Shown: positions 1 to 8,584 of the stretch, one piece after another
Layout: each line of letters starts with the position of its first letter
Numbering within the stretch: position 1 is the stretch's first letter
Source: Effusibacillus pohliae DSM 22757
Lineage (GTDB): Bacteria; Bacillota; Bacilli; Tumebacillales; Effusibacillaceae
Assembly (NCBI RefSeq): GCF_000376225.1
Contig: NZ_AQXL01000115.1
Span: 1 to 56,790, forward strand
Direction of reading: 5' to 3'
Length of the DNA stretch: 56,790 nt
Program-made: the position numbers and the translations under genes
The notes under the pieces: model-generated
Databases searched by the model: none
What the model saw: only the letters and a program-made list of their open reading frames with translations
Told to the model about the DNA's origin: nothing

Positions 1-120
1 TGGAACATTCGAGTCTACTTGATTGCCATGTGCCAACATGCCGACGCATGGTTGGAAGAAGCAAGAAAAGCGAACCTTCCTTCACTGGACGAATGGTTTG
101 CAAGCCAATTAGCTGCATAG
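1..120 (+). CDS. C-terminal end of an unrecognised protein (partial)
   Basis: An open frame enters from the left edge and stops at TAG 118-120, giving 39 residues that end in FASQLAA. The visible part is acidic and helical in character, with Trp and Leu-Glu-Glu patches. It is too short to assign to a family. It is followed 27 bases later by a hairpin that fits a terminator, which supports it being the end of a real transcription unit. The start and identity lie outside the window. Confidence 0.5.
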   Translation, partial: WNIRVYLIAMCQHADAWLEEARKANLPSLDEWFASQLAA

Positions 121-147
121 TCACAGGCCTTTTCCATATTTTTTAAA

Positions 148-166
148 AACCCGATATTGTCGGGTT
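148..166 (+). terminator. Hairpin after the partial left-edge gene
   Basis: A 7-bp perfect stem (AACCCGA / TCGGGTT) with a 5-base loop lies just downstream of the partial gene. The following bases are ATTTGG, so the T tract is poor. It is probably a weak terminator. Confidence 0.5.
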
Positions 167-330
167 ATTTGGCATGCCCATTTTTTGAAAATGGCTTTCC
201 AAGGTTAACAAAATAGGCGATTTTTGACCCATTCACCCCTTGTCCAGACTCGGATTCATCTCTCTAATTCCGAGCTACTATCATCGATTTGGTGCTCTCA
301 GGTCTTGGACGACATGCCCGCAGCCGGCCC

Positions 331-438
331 TTACTCCTGTTCGTCCACCGAAACGTGAGTTCCGTCCCCGAGCGCGATATAGGCAAGCCCCGCTCCGATG
401 CACACGGCCAGCAATACCAATGCGAACATCCCTTCCAT
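331..438 (-). CDS. 35-residue single-pass membrane microprotein
   Basis: ATG at 436-438 is preceded by a strong Shine-Dalgarno (GGAGGA, 7 bases upstream), and the frame stops at TAA 331-333. The product has a Met-Glu-Gly start, one hydrophobic helix (about residues 4-25, rich in Leu, Ala, Val and Gly) and an acidic tail ending DEQE. I do not recognise a family. About 40 bases upstream is an ECF-sigma-type promoter (TGAAAC, 17 bases, CGTC), suggesting control by an envelope-stress sigma factor; sigW itself is encoded in this window. It is below usual gene-calling length limits. The function is unknown; a small membrane stress peptide is inference. Confidence 0.6.
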   Translation of the reverse strand: MEGMFALVLLAVCIGAGLAYIALGDGTHVSVDEQE

Positions 439-474
439 CTCAGGCTCCTCCTTAAAATCGTCTCTACTCATTTA

Positions 475-501
475 GACGACGGCAGGATAAAAAAAGTTTC
501 A
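475..501 (-). promoter_or_regulatory. ECF-sigma-type promoter
   Basis: Reading leftward, TGAAAC (496-501) is followed by 17 bases and CGTC (475-478), then TAAA. The spacer holds a run of seven T. TGAAAC with a CGTC or CGTA -10 element at 16-17 bases is the known pattern of SigM/SigW/SigX-type promoters. It faces the microprotein at 331-438. Confidence 0.6.
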
Positions 502-533
502 CCCTTCACGAACTTTTTACAAATCATTTATTG

Positions 534-561
534 AAAAGCTGCCGGGGCTTCCCGGCAGCTT
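534..561 (-). terminator. Terminator of hsp20
   Basis: An 11-bp perfect GC-rich stem (AAGCTGCCGGG and its complement) with a 4-base loop is followed on the minus strand by TTTTC. It lies about 50 bases past the hsp20 stop codon. Confidence 0.85.
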
Positions 562-610
562 GCAGGTACGGTTTTTGCCCGGTCTCGCCAATACCGGCAA
601 ACGCGGGCGA

Positions 611-1057
611 TTAGTGAAACTCTACGTCGATCCGTCGTCTTGTATCCGTCTGCAGTTTCGGCATGCGCACTTCCAGCACGCCGTTTCGGTAACTTGCTTT
701 CACGCCTTCCGCCGCAACACGAGCAGGCAGCGTGACCGAGCGGTGGAAACGTCCGACAAACCGCTCCTGTCTGTGCATTCGCTCGTCTCTCACCTCATTC
801 ACACGGTTGATGGTGCCGCTGATCGTCAGCACATTGTTGTCGATGTCGATCTGCACATCTTCCTTTTTCTCCAGCCCGGGAAGATCGCAGGTGGCCACGA
901 CTTCATTGTCCGTTTCATACACATCGATCCGTGGAACGCCAAAATTCCCCTCCGTGCCGGTCAACCATCCGAACGGCACGCCCGGCGTGAAAAATCGGTC
1001 CAGCTCCCGCCGCACATTTTCCAGATGGCGGAACGGTTCAAAAGGAATCAACGCCAT
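611..1057 (-). CDS. Hsp20/alpha-crystallin small heat-shock protein
   Basis: A 148-residue protein of the ATP-independent holdase chaperone family, which binds unfolding proteins in the cytoplasm as oligomers. The alpha-crystallin domain covers about residues 40-140 and includes the conserved YRNGVLEVRMPK segment. The N-terminal part (MALIPFEPFRHLENV) is typical of bacterial Hsp20. The ATG at 1055-1057 was chosen because AGGAGG sits 8 bases upstream; a longer frame to 1174 would read through the alaS terminator. It follows alaS on the same strand but is separated from it by a strong terminator, so it is probably transcribed alone. No CIRCE or other heat-shock operator was seen. Confidence 0.93.
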   Translation of the reverse strand: MALIPFEPFRHLENVRRELDRFFTPGVPFGWLTGTEGNFGVPRIDVYETDNEVVATCDLPGLEKKEDVQIDIDNNVLTISGTINRVNEVRDERMHRQERFVGRFHRSVTLPARVAAEGVKASYRNGVLEVRMPKLQTDTRRRIDVEFH

Positions 1058-1143
1058 GCTCAAAACCTCCTGTAATCGATTCACAGAGGTTATTTTGCCT
1101 TTTCTGGCCTGCTTTATTCCCTTCCGATACAATGGGCAGCAGC

Positions 1144-1169
1144 AAAAGAGGCCCCTGGTTCGGGGCCTC
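1144..1169 (-). terminator. Terminator of alaS
   Basis: An 8-bp GAGGCCCC/GGGGCCTC stem with a 6-base loop is followed by TTTT on the minus strand, 16 bases past the alaS stop codon. Confidence 0.85.
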
Positions 1170-1185
1170 GCCAAGCATCAACCGA

Positions 1186-3828
1186 TTACCGCGCATTCGC
1201 CAGCTGATTTTTCAGGATGTTCGGGACCTGGGCGATCGCATCCGCCAGTTTGGCGGCATCCCTTCCGCCCGCCTGTGCCAGTTCGGGGCGTCCGCCGCCG
1301 CCGCCGCCCGTAATCGCCGCCACTTCCTTGACGATCTTGCCGGCCTGCAGACCTTTGGCCACAAGGTCTTTCGTGACGCCAGCGACAAAATTCACTTTTC
1401 CGTCATTCGCCGCACCAACCACGACGACGCCGGAACCGATCCGGTTCCGCAGATCCTCCGCCACATTGCGGAGAGCGTCCGAATCCAATCCGGCCACTTC
1501 CGCCGCGATGTACGAAATGCCTTCCACCTGCTGCACTTTGTCAAGCAACCCTTTCACTTCGTAGGAAGCCAGCTTGCCCTTCAACGATTCGATTTCCTTC
1601 GTTAGTTCCTTCACGTTCGACTGCAACGCTTCGACCCGCACCGGAATGTCCTTCACGTTCGATTTCAGCTTGCCCGCAATTTCCTCCAGCAGCTTGCTCT
1701 GCTGCTGCATATACTGGTATGCGCCGCGGCCGGTGACCGCTTCAATCCGCCGGATGCCCGCCGCGATCGACGACTCGGACACGATTTTAAAAATCCCGAT
1801 TTCCCCGGTTCGCCGCACATGGCAACCGCCGCACAGTTCGATCGAGTAGTCGCCCGCCTTGACCACGCGCACCACATCGCCGTATTTTTCGCCGAACAAT
1901 GCCATGGCGCCCAGTTTTTTCGCTTCTTCCAGCGGCATTTCGCTGATCTCGACCGGCAGGTTGGCCCAGATCTGTTCGTTCACTTTCCGCTCGACAGCCT
2001 CGATTTCCTCCGGCGTCATCGCACTCAGATGGGAGAAGTCAAACCGCAGGCGGTCCGCTTCCACCAGCGAACCGGCTTGTGCCACATGATCGCCCAGCAC
2101 TTCCCGCAGCGCCTTGTGCAGCAGATGCGTGCCCGTGTGGTTCTTGATGATGTCGGCCCGCTTCGCTTCGTCAATCGCCGCTTCCACCGTGTCGAACACT
2201 TCAACCTCGCCGGAGATCACCTGCACCTTGTGCAGATGGTAGCCGTTCGGCGCCTTCTGTACATCCAGTACCTGCAGCTGCGCTTTCTCGCCGACGGAGA
2301 TGATGCCCGTATCGGCCACCTGTCCGCCCGATTCCGCGTAAAACGGGGTGTGGTCAAGCACCACTTCGGCCACGTCGCCTTCCTGCGCCGATTTTGCAAT
2401 CTGCCCATCCTTCAAAATCGCCAGCACTTTTCCGGACGAAGCCAGTTCCGTATAACCGACAAACGTTGAAACGAGTTCGCCAAGCTCGTCAAAAACGGTG
2501 TTCTGCACCTGCATCGACGACACGTCCTTGCGAGCGGCGCGGGCCCGTTCCCGCTGTTCCTGCAGCGCTTTTTCGAAGCCTTCGCGGTCCACAGTCAGGC
2601 CGTTTTCAAACGCGATGTCCTCCGTCAGGTCGATCGGGAATCCGTACGTGTCGTACAGACGGAACACATCGTCGCCGGGAATCACCGTTCTGCCCTCCGC
2701 TTTCACACGGGCGATCACGTCAGCCAGCAAGTTCTCGCCTTCCTGCAGCGTCTCCGAGAAACGTTCCTCTTCCGCTTTAATCACCCGCTCGATAAATTCC
2801 CGTTTTTCGACGACTTCCGGATAGTACACGCCCATGATGTCACCGACTACTTTCACCAGCGAGAACAGGAACGGCTTTTCGATGCCCAGCACTTTTCCGT
2901 AGCGGACCGCCCGCCGCAGCAACCGGCGAATCACATAGCCGCGCCCCTCATTTGACGGAAGCGCACCGTCGCCGATCGAGAACGTGACCGTGCGCACATG
3001 GTCGGCGATCACCTTGAAGGCCACGTCCCATTCTTCTTTTTCACGGTACGGCTTGCCGGCGATCCGACTTGTCTCCTCAATGATCGGCAAAAACAGGTCG
3101 GTGTCGAAGTTCGTTTCGCTGTTTTGCAAAATCGAACAGAGCCGCTCCAGCCCGGCGCCGGTGTCGATGTTTTTCTTCGGCAGCTCAGTGTAGGTGCCGT
3201 CCGGGTTATGGTTGAATTGCGAGAACACCAGGTTCCACACTTCCAGGAAGCGGGTGCCGCCGTCCAGATCCGGATGGAACTGCTCCGGCTGTCCTTTTTC
3301 CGGATAGCGGTCGTAAAAAATTTCGGAGCACGGTCCGCACGGCCCCTCGCCGATATCCCAGAAGTTGTCGTCTTCCGTGCGGGCGATTTTCGATTCCGGC
3401 AGCCCGATCTCTTCGTGCCAGATTTTGAACGCCTCGTCGTCTTCATGATGGATCGTCACATACAGGCGGTCTTTGTCAAACCCGATCCACTCTTTCGAGG
3501 TCAGAAACTCCCACGCCCAGTGAATCGCTTCCCGCTTGAAATAGTCGCCGATCGAGAAGTTGCCGAGCATTTCGAAAAACGTATGGTGCCGGGCGGTCTT
3601 CCCCACGTTTTCGATGTCATTGGTGCGGATGCATTTTTGCGAGTTGGTCATCCTCGGATTCTTCGGAATCTCGCTGCCGTCAAAATATTTTTTGAGCGGC
3701 GCCATCCCGGCGTTGATCCACAAAAGCGACGGGTCGTTGTACGGAACCAGGCTTGCGCTTGGTACAATATCATGCCCTTTCGATGCAAAAAAACGCAGAA
3801 ACTTCTCACGAATTTCAGACGATTTCAT
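1186..3828 (-). CDS. alaS: Alanyl-tRNA synthetase
   Basis: An 880-residue class II synthetase of full family length. It charges tRNA-Ala and edits Ser/Gly mischarging. The N-terminal catalytic domain shows the [18 protein letters not shown] region. The editing domain has the zinc-binding [12 protein letters not shown] (HxxxH) and [11 protein letters not shown] motifs. The C-terminal C-Ala domain contains a Gly-rich [15 protein letters not shown] stretch. ATG 3826-3828 has AGGAGGA upstream; longer reading frames would run into the T-box leader. Expression is controlled by that leader in response to uncharged tRNA-Ala. Confidence 0.98.
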   Translation of the reverse strand: MKSSEIREKFLRFFASKGHDIVPSASLVPYNDPSLLWINAGMAPLKKYFDGSEIPKNPRMTNSQKCIRTNDIENVGKTARHHTFFEMLGNFSIGDYFKREAIHWAWEFLTSKEWIGFDKDRLYVTIHHEDDEAFKIWHEEIGLPESKIARTEDDNFWDIGEGPCGPCSEIFYDRYPEKGQPEQFHPDLDGGTRFLEVWNLVFSQFNHNPDGTYTELPKKNIDTGAGLERLCSILQNSETNFDTDLFLPIIEETSRIAGKPYREKEEWDVAFKVIADHVRTVTFSIGDGALPSNEGRGYVIRRLLRRAVRYGKVLGIEKPFLFSLVKVVGDIMGVYYPEVVEKREFIERVIKAEEERFSETLQEGENLLADVIARVKAEGRTVIPGDDVFRLYDTYGFPIDLTEDIAFENGLTVDREGFEKALQEQRERARAARKDVSSMQVQNTVFDELGELVSTFVGYTELASSGKVLAILKDGQIAKSAQEGDVAEVVLDHTPFYAESGGQVADTGIISVGEKAQLQVLDVQKAPNGYHLHKVQVISGEVEVFDTVEAAIDEAKRADIIKNHTGTHLLHKALREVLGDHVAQAGSLVEADRLRFDFSHLSAMTPEEIEAVERKVNEQIWANLPVEISEMPLEEAKKLGAMALFGEKYGDVVRVVKAGDYSIELCGGCHVRRTGEIGIFKIVSESSIAAGIRRIEAVTGRGAYQYMQQQSKLLEEIAGKLKSNVKDIPVRVEALQSNVKELTKEIESLKGKLASYEVKGLLDKVQQVEGISYIAAEVAGLDSDALRNVAEDLRNRIGSGVVVVGAANDGKVNFVAGVTKDLVAKGLQAGKIVKEVAAITGGGGGGRPELAQAGGRDAAKLADAIAQVPNILKNQLANAR

Positions 3829-3884
3829 GAAAATCCTCCTCGCTGTCAATCTGTACGAATCGGTCCTCCCGCCCGCAAAATCCA

Positions 3885-4195
3885 CGCAAAAAAGCCTTTC
3901 ATCCACTCCAGGGACGAAAGGCTCGACTCTCGCGGTACCACCCTGATTGCCCACCCATCAAAGTGAAGCCTGGCCTTCGAAGAGAATTCCGAGTACTTTG
4001 ATGGGACCCGAAAAGAGATCACTGGGCCACCTCAGATGTGCGGTAACGGGCACAAACCGGCAGGGATTAGCTGCACTAGGAAGTAGCTTCGGATACCCTT
4101 CACAGAGGAACCCTTGCAGCCGGGGGGCTCCCTCTCTGGCTGTGGACTGCATCCTACTCCGCTTCCGCATCGCGTTCTCACTGTTCTGGTTTGCT
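3885..4195 (-). promoter_or_regulatory. T-box riboswitch with alanine (GCU) specifier
   Basis: The leader of alaS contains the conserved T-box AGGGTGGTACCGCG (3931-3944) and an intrinsic terminator (stem 3894-3900 with 3916-3922, T run 3888-3893). In Stem I, GGAAG pairs with CTTCC and GGAT with ATCC around an internal loop that has AGTA on its 5' side and GAAGCTA on its 3' side. The specifier GCT is at 4085-4087, an alanine codon matching the downstream gene. The AG-bulge segment AGAGAGG is also visible. T-box RNAs bind uncharged tRNA and then favour the antiterminator. Exact 5' and 3' ends are approximate. Confidence 0.96.
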
Positions 4196-4199
4196 CCTC

Positions 4200-4228
4200 A
4201 TTATAGCGATCGTCCGCCGCTGCGTCAA
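4200..4228 (-). promoter_or_regulatory. Sigma-A promoter of alaS
   Basis: TTGACG (4223-4228), a 17-base spacer and a perfect TATAAT (4200-4205) lie just upstream of the T-box leader on the minus strand. Confidence 0.92.
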
Positions 4229-4358
4229 CCGGTGCCGCCCTATCTGTCGAAACCCATGCCAGCACCGGTCTGTCCAGCCCACTAGGCTCCCGCACCGGAG
4301 CCCGCCGCATCCGCACTATCTATCGGGCAATCGCTGCTCCAGCCGCCTTACCGCTTCA

Positions 4359-4526
4359 CTAGTCCGGCAAACAGTTGCCGAACTGCTCGCGGATTTCCGG
4401 CACTTTCGGGATCAGCGAGTCGATGATTTCGTTCACACGTTCCTTGTCCTGCGTCGAATCCACTTCGACAACCGAGTCGACATCCAACTCGACTGCAAAA
4501 TGATACGTATTTCCTTCACGGGTCAC
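4359..4526 (-). CDS. Small acidic protein of unknown function with an odd start
   Basis: A 55-residue frame from GTG 4524-4526 to TAG 4359, rich in Val, Asp and Glu (VELDVDSVVEVDS) and ending FGNCLPD. The only good Shine-Dalgarno (AAAGGAGGG) sits 7 bases before an ATG in a different frame. That ATG opens a five-codon ORF (MRGSW) whose TGA overlaps the GTG start as GTGA. Either translation is coupled through this tiny leader, or a one-base frameshift separates the original ATG from the body. A TTG start at 4565 in the main frame overlaps the ndoA terminator and has no ribosome site. I recognise no family. Confidence 0.45.
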   Translation of the reverse strand: MTREGNTYHFAVELDVDSVVEVDSTQDKERVNEIIDSLIPKVPEIREQFGNCLPD

Positions 4527-4563
4527 CAGGATCCCCGCATCGTTATGCCCTCCTTTCCGATAC

Positions 4564-4593
4564 AAAAAAAGAGCACACCCAACGGGTCTGCTC
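4564..4593 (-). terminator. Terminator of the alr-ndoAI-ndoA unit
   Basis: GAGCA-g-ACCC pairs with GGGT-g-TGCTC around a 3-base loop and is followed by seven T on the minus strand, about 45 bases past the ndoA stop. A second small GCCCG/CGGGC hairpin lies between them. Confidence 0.88.
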
Positions 4594-4637
4594 CCGGAAA
4601 CGCAAACAGCCCGCGTCTGACGGGCCGATCCATCCAG

Positions 4638-4988
4638 TCAAAATTCAATTAACCCAAGCGAGATCATCAGTGCTTCATTCACCCTGGACATCATTTCATC
4701 GTCCAGGTGGGTGATTTTATCGGTCAACCGCTGCTTGTCGATTGTTCGAATCTGTTCCAGCAGAATCACGGAGTCACGTTCCAGTCCGTTCGGTTCCGCT
4801 TTGACTTCAACATGCGTGGGAAGTTTGGCTTTTTGGATCTGTGCGGTGATCGCCGCCACAATCACAGTCGGACTGAATCGATTACCGATGTCGTTCTGGA
4901 GAATCAGCACGGGGCGGAACCCACCCTGTTCGGAACCGACCACAGGTGACAATTCCGCAAAAAAAATATCCCCACGCCTCACATTCAC
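4638..4988 (-). CDS. ndoA: Type II toxin, MazF-family mRNA interferase EndoA
   Basis: A 116-residue PemK/MazF protein, which in Bacillus cuts single-stranded RNA at UACAU. It has the family start [20 protein letters not shown], the conserved RPVLILQND segment, and [11 protein letters not shown] near the C-terminus. Length matches B. subtilis EndoA. The start is GTG (4986-4988), three bases after the antitoxin stop codon, so translation is probably coupled. The ydcC-alr-ndoAI-ndoA order is conserved in Bacillus. A terminator follows. Confidence 0.96.
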   Translation of the reverse strand: MNVRRGDIFFAELSPVVGSEQGGFRPVLILQNDIGNRFSPTVIVAAITAQIQKAKLPTHVEVKAEPNGLERDSVILLEQIRTIDKQRLTDKITHLDDEMMSRVNEALMISLGLIEF

Positions 4989-4991
4989 GGG

Positions 4992-5267
4992 CTACACCCC
5001 GCTTACAAGCCGATCTAGAGTGATTTCCGCCTCTTCTTCAGCCTGAAACGCTTCCGATGCGATGTTCAGGTTAATTTTCGCCATTTCCAGATAGCCGCGC
5101 TGCATCGTTTCGCGAATGTAATGTTTTTTCCGTTCGTTCAGGTACATGCGCATCGCTTTTCGAATCAGTTCGCTCCGGTTGGAATTTTCCTGTGCCACGA
5201 TACCATCCATTTCCTGGAGAAGGTGATTGGGAATACTGACCATAATCCGTTTTGTGTTTGACAACAT
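4992..5267 (-). CDS. ndoAI: Antitoxin EndoAI, ribbon-helix-helix
   Basis: A 91-residue antitoxin that binds and blocks EndoA. The N-terminal ribbon-helix-helix (MLSNTKRIMVSIPNHLLQEM) is followed by RSELIRKAMRMYLNERKK, and the acidic C-terminus (AEEEAEITLD) is the expected toxin-binding part. ATG 5265-5267 was preferred to an upstream TTG because it matches the family N-terminus and has a purine-rich GGGGGTG site. Its stop lies three bases before ndoA. Confidence 0.93.
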   Translation of the reverse strand: MLSNTKRIMVSIPNHLLQEMDGIVAQENSNRSELIRKAMRMYLNERKKHYIRETMQRGYLEMAKINLNIASEAFQAEEEAEITLDRLVSGV

Positions 5268-5355
5268 CCGGCACCCCCGACACAATTTCCTACCCACGCT
5301 GGTATTATACCCACGTTTGCGTTTGGATGTCAAAAGTCTGAATCTTCCCCTTCAC

Positions 5356-6474
5356 TCACAGGACATACGTTCTCGGCACGCGTTTCCCGAGAGCGCACGC
5401 CACTTCATAAGAAATGGTGCCCATCCAGTCGGCTACTTCATCCAGTGAAATAAAATTTTCTCCCTGCCCGCCGTACAATACCACTTCATCGCCGACCGAC
5501 ACGCCTTCGACGTCGGTCACATCGACCATACACTGGTCCATACAGATGCGGCCGATGACCGCCGCCCGTTGCCCGCGTATCAGGACTTGCGCCTTGCCTG
5601 ACAAAAGCCGAGAATATCCGTCTCCGTAACCGACCGGCAGCGTGGCGATCACCGCTTGCTCCCGTTCCACCTTCGTCGCTCCGTACGAAACGCCCGCCCC
5701 GCGCGGCAAGGTTTTCAGGTGGACGATTTTCGTCACCAGCCGCAGCGCTTGCCGCAACTCCACTTTTGACCGGTCCACCTGTTTCGATGGATACAGCCCA
5801 TACAGCGAGATTCCGATCCGCACCATATCGTACGCCATCTCCGGATATTGGATGGCGGCCGCGCTGTTGGCGATGTGCCGCAGCGCAATCCGCACGCCGC
5901 GTGCCTCAAGCTCCGCCAGCAGACGTTTCCACCTCGCGATCTGCCGCTCCGTATAGGTATTGTCCGCTTCGTCCGCCGTCGCAAAGTGGGAAAACACGCC
6001 TTCCACTTCGATTCCTTCGCGGTCCGCCGCCGCACAGATAAAATCGGCCGCCTCCTCCGCCTGCAGACCGATCCGCCCCATACCGGTGTCCACCTTGATG
6101 TGCACGCGAGCCTTTTTTCCCGCCGCCCGCGCCGTTTGCGCCAGTGCCTCAAGCGTCTCCGACTGAAACACCGTTTGCGTCAGATCCCAGCGAACCACCA
6201 CTCGGGAGGCCTCCGGCGGCGTATACCCCAATACCAAAATCGGCGCTGCGATGCCCGCTTTTCGCAGTTCGACCGCTTCTTCCACGCTGGCCACCGCCAG
6301 GTAAGAAACGCCGGCTGCCAGCGCCTGTTTCGCCACCTGCACCGCACCATGTCCGTATCCGTCCGCTTTCACGGCCGCCAGAAGCCGCGTCTGCACCGGC
6401 AAAATTCTGCGAAATTCCCGTACGTTATGTGCAATATTGGCAAGATTGACTTCCGCCCAAGTTGGTCGAATCAT
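5356..6474 (-). CDS. alr: Alanine racemase
   Basis: A 372-residue PLP enzyme that interconverts L- and D-alanine for peptidoglycan. Lys36 in AVKADGYGHG is the PLP Schiff-base lysine. The second catalytic base Tyr lies in GAGVSYGATK (about residue 265), and VDTGMGRIGL and CMDQCMVDVT are the expected family segments. Length is typical. It lies 88 bases upstream of ndoAI on the same strand, with no terminator visible between them, so co-transcription with the toxin-antitoxin pair is likely. Confidence 0.97.
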   Translation of the reverse strand: MIRPTWAEVNLANIAHNVREFRRILPVQTRLLAAVKADGYGHGAVQVAKQALAAGVSYLAVASVEEAVELRKAGIAAPILVLGYTPPEASRVVVRWDLTQTVFQSETLEALAQTARAAGKKARVHIKVDTGMGRIGLQAEEAADFICAAADREGIEVEGVFSHFATADEADNTYTERQIARWKRLLAELEARGVRIALRHIANSAAAIQYPEMAYDMVRIGISLYGLYPSKQVDRSKVELRQALRLVTKIVHLKTLPRGAGVSYGATKVEREQAVIATLPVGYGDGYSRLLSGKAQVLIRGQRAAVIGRICMDQCMVDVTDVEGVSVGDEVVLYGGQGENFISLDEVADWMGTISYEVACALGKRVPRTYVL

Positions 6475-6542
6475 CCGTCCGCCTCGCTTCTGTCTTTTCT
6501 TCAGCCTACCAACACCAGACAGACCCCGTCAAGAGCGGAGCG

Positions 6543-6651
6543 GCGGCTGCCCGTACGGAACCACCACGGCCGGCTGCCCACGGCAAACGGGGCGGTTGCC
6601 CGTACGGAACCACCACAGCCGGCTGCCCACGGCAAACGGGGCGGTTGCCCG
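6543..6651. repeat. 49-bp tandem repeat, about 2.2 copies
   Basis: A unit beginning GCGGYTGCCCGTACGGAACC recurs at 6543, 6592 and (truncated) 6641. The first two copies differ at only about two positions. The period of 49 is not a multiple of 3, so it does not encode a regular protein repeat. It lies in the 197-base gap between ydcC and alr and is GC-rich. Confidence 0.85.
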
Positions 6652-6671
6652 CCCCGGTGCTCCGGCAGTCC

Positions 6672-7682
6672 TTATTTTCCGACAGTTCCCATCGTCGATT
6701 GCGCAATTTTCGTGAGTTCCTGCACAGGCAGCGTGGAAGTCATCGAGAATTCGATTCCTCTGTGCATCCAGTACATCGTTTTTGCCTGGCCTGAACCGGT
6801 CACGACCGCCGGCGTTCCGTACAAATCCCTGACTGTGGTGTCCGCCGGCAATGTCGCGGTTCCCGGCGCCGGACGGCGTTCCGTCAGCGTCAGCGTCTGT
6901 CCCTTGCCATCCTGATACACGAGATAGATCGTACCATCCTGCTGTTTCATTTCTTTCAGCGCCATGCCTTGCGGCAGATAGCTCGGCTCGATCACGCCGA
7001 AGTCGGTCTTGCCAGCCGCCGCCGGCACCGCCCCTTGATCCGTCGCCAAGGCCATCGCCGCTTCCGGTGTGAACGTATCTTTCTTAAAGCTCATGCCGGT
7101 GTCGAAAAATTCATAGTTCACGGTTACAATCGCCCGATTGTCCTTGTTCAAGAGCACCATCTGTTTCGGATACAGCTTGCGGTCGTCGAGCACGATCTGC
7201 TGTCTGACGATCAGCGGATTTTCCGGCGTCATCGGCATTTCAAACACGACCGCCCCCTCTTTCGTCGAGAATTGCTTGTCTTGCACTTTCAAAATCCGGT
7301 CCACCATCGCGTGATACAAATAGACGTGCCCCCCGTGGTCTTCCGTCCAGTCCCCTTTGAACCGGAAACTTTTTTTCAATTGCGGGTTGACGACAAAAAT
7401 CCCTTCCTCATTGCGCACGATCACCTGGTTGATTTCCCGTTTTTCATCCCCCAAGGCGATCCGGTACAGATTCGGCGCCTGGTACCAGGTTTCAATGTAA
7501 TATTTGGAGGTCGATTCCGGTTGCTGCACCACCATCATCGCCTTGCTCTGGTAGGATTTCAGGTTTTTCTGCACCCCCTGCAAATCCTGCACCACATTCT
7601 CCATCGTCCGTTTGCCGCACCCGGCCAGCCCGAGGCTCAGCACGAGCAGGGCGACCACCAGAAAGACAAACGATTTGCGCAT
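6672..7682 (-). CDS. ydcC: YdcC-like sporulation lipoprotein
   Basis: A 336-residue exported lipoprotein. The signal peptide ends in lipobox LGLAGC with Cys22 as the lipidation site. The N-terminal two thirds resemble a LolA/LppX-like fold (ENVVQDLQGVQKNLKSYQSK, then beta-rich sequence), and the last third matches the DUF4367 type (FGVIEPSYLPQGM). B. subtilis ydcC is a mother-cell sporulation gene just upstream of alr, the same position as here. ATG 7680-7682 follows GGGTGGTAGT and fits the signal peptide; an upstream extension has no signal character. The 49-bp repeat separates it from alr. Confidence 0.85.
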   Translation of the reverse strand: MRKSFVFLVVALLVLSLGLAGCGKRTMENVVQDLQGVQKNLKSYQSKAMMVVQQPESTSKYYIETWYQAPNLYRIALGDEKREINQVIVRNEEGIFVVNPQLKKSFRFKGDWTEDHGGHVYLYHAMVDRILKVQDKQFSTKEGAVVFEMPMTPENPLIVRQQIVLDDRKLYPKQMVLLNKDNRAIVTVNYEFFDTGMSFKKDTFTPEAAMALATDQGAVPAAAGKTDFGVIEPSYLPQGMALKEMKQQDGTIYLVYQDGKGQTLTLTERRPAPGTATLPADTTVRDLYGTPAVVTGSGQAKTMYWMHRGIEFSMTSTLPVQELTKIAQSTMGTVGK

Positions 7683-7833
7683 ACTACCACCCCTCGTTTT
7701 TCGTTCAACGGCTGTCCCACGTCTGATACAGGATATTCGGCCAGTCCGCCGAATAGTACAAGGCACTCCCAAAAAGAAAAAGGGAATATTCCAAAAGCGG
7801 CGAATACCATTTTGGAAAAGGGAGTGATTCAAC

Positions 7834-8000
7834 ATGATCGTGGTCGCCAGCCAACATGGACAATTTGCAAAAAGTCCATGCCGAAATCGAGCGGCTTGGC
7901 ACCGAATCGCTGGTCGTTCAATGTGTACGCCGCCTATATGAACGGCGAAGTGGTGACACTGGACGGAGGTGCATGGTTGAACCGGGGACTGCTTGCGTAG
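7834..8000 (+). pseudogene. Remnant of a short-chain dehydrogenase/reductase
   Basis: A good ribosome site (AAGGGAG) and ATG 7834 are followed by VVAS, then, after a two-base shift, MDNLQKVHAEIERLGTESL and VVQC, which match the region after the first beta-alpha-beta of 2,4-dienoyl-CoA-reductase-type SDRs. The frame then jumps to YMNGEVVTLDGGAWLNRG, the family C-terminus, and a TAG at 7998. The Gly-rich nucleotide motif and the whole middle with Ser-Tyr-Lys are missing. A TTCCAAAA/TTTTGGAA hairpin (7787-7818) lies just upstream. At least two deletions are needed to explain it. Confidence 0.7.
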
Positions 8001-8094
8001 TTCCCCTTTTTTCTTTTGCTTGTTATACTATTTCATAGTAATTTTTGCCTGAATCGATCAGCTGGTGGTGTGGCAGTCTGGAGGTTTTCCCTTC

Positions 8095-8584
8095 ATGTGG
8101 CTCGTTCATGAGAAGTATTATGCAAACTGCGAGACCGAACGGGAACTGGTCCTGGCACAAATCCGCGACCGCCTGTTTCAGGTAGCTGTGGCAGCCGAGG
8201 ACAAACTGCAGGGTCGCACTTTCAACGAATTGTTGGGCGAGGGAAACCTGGCCTACTACCCGCACGATTACCAAGTGGCGTTCCTGAACAAAAAACTGCA
8301 GCCGACCATCACCTACATGAACCATGCTTTGGAAAAGATTCTGTCGGCCCGCAATGCAACATGTGCGGCGCCATCCTGATCGCCCGCGATCTGACGACCG
8401 AATGGCAACAGGGACCAGCCTCGGCCTCCCCGTCTGCAAACAGATGATCGAAGAACACGGCGGAACCGTTCATGTGATGGGCCAACCGGGTGAAGGAAGC
8501 TGTTTTATCGTTCGGCTTCCGCTTCCTCATACCAGGGGTTCAGATGGACCAGCACCTCTTCCACATCTGGATGCTCTCGCTTGA
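8095..8584 (+). pseudogene. Remnant of a PAS-type sensor histidine kinase
   Basis: ATG 8095 after TGGAGG opens a 94-residue frame with a PAS-like segment (YQVAFLNKKLQPTITYMN) that stops at 8379. A second frame over 8340-8440 reads CGAILIARDLTTEWQQ, and a third reads GTSLGLPVCKQMIEEHGGTV, the G2 box and C-terminal end of a HATPase domain. The dimerisation His region and most of the ATPase are absent. The last 80 bases overlap the convergent cation-efflux gene. This is a kinase cut down by internal deletion and frameshifts. Confidence 0.7.

Noticed and set aside
2998-3966. Long plus-strand open frame (322 codons) opposite alaS
   Set aside because: It is a shadow of alaS in a GC-rich genome; composition is Arg/Pro-rich, there is no ribosome site, and alaS is certain.
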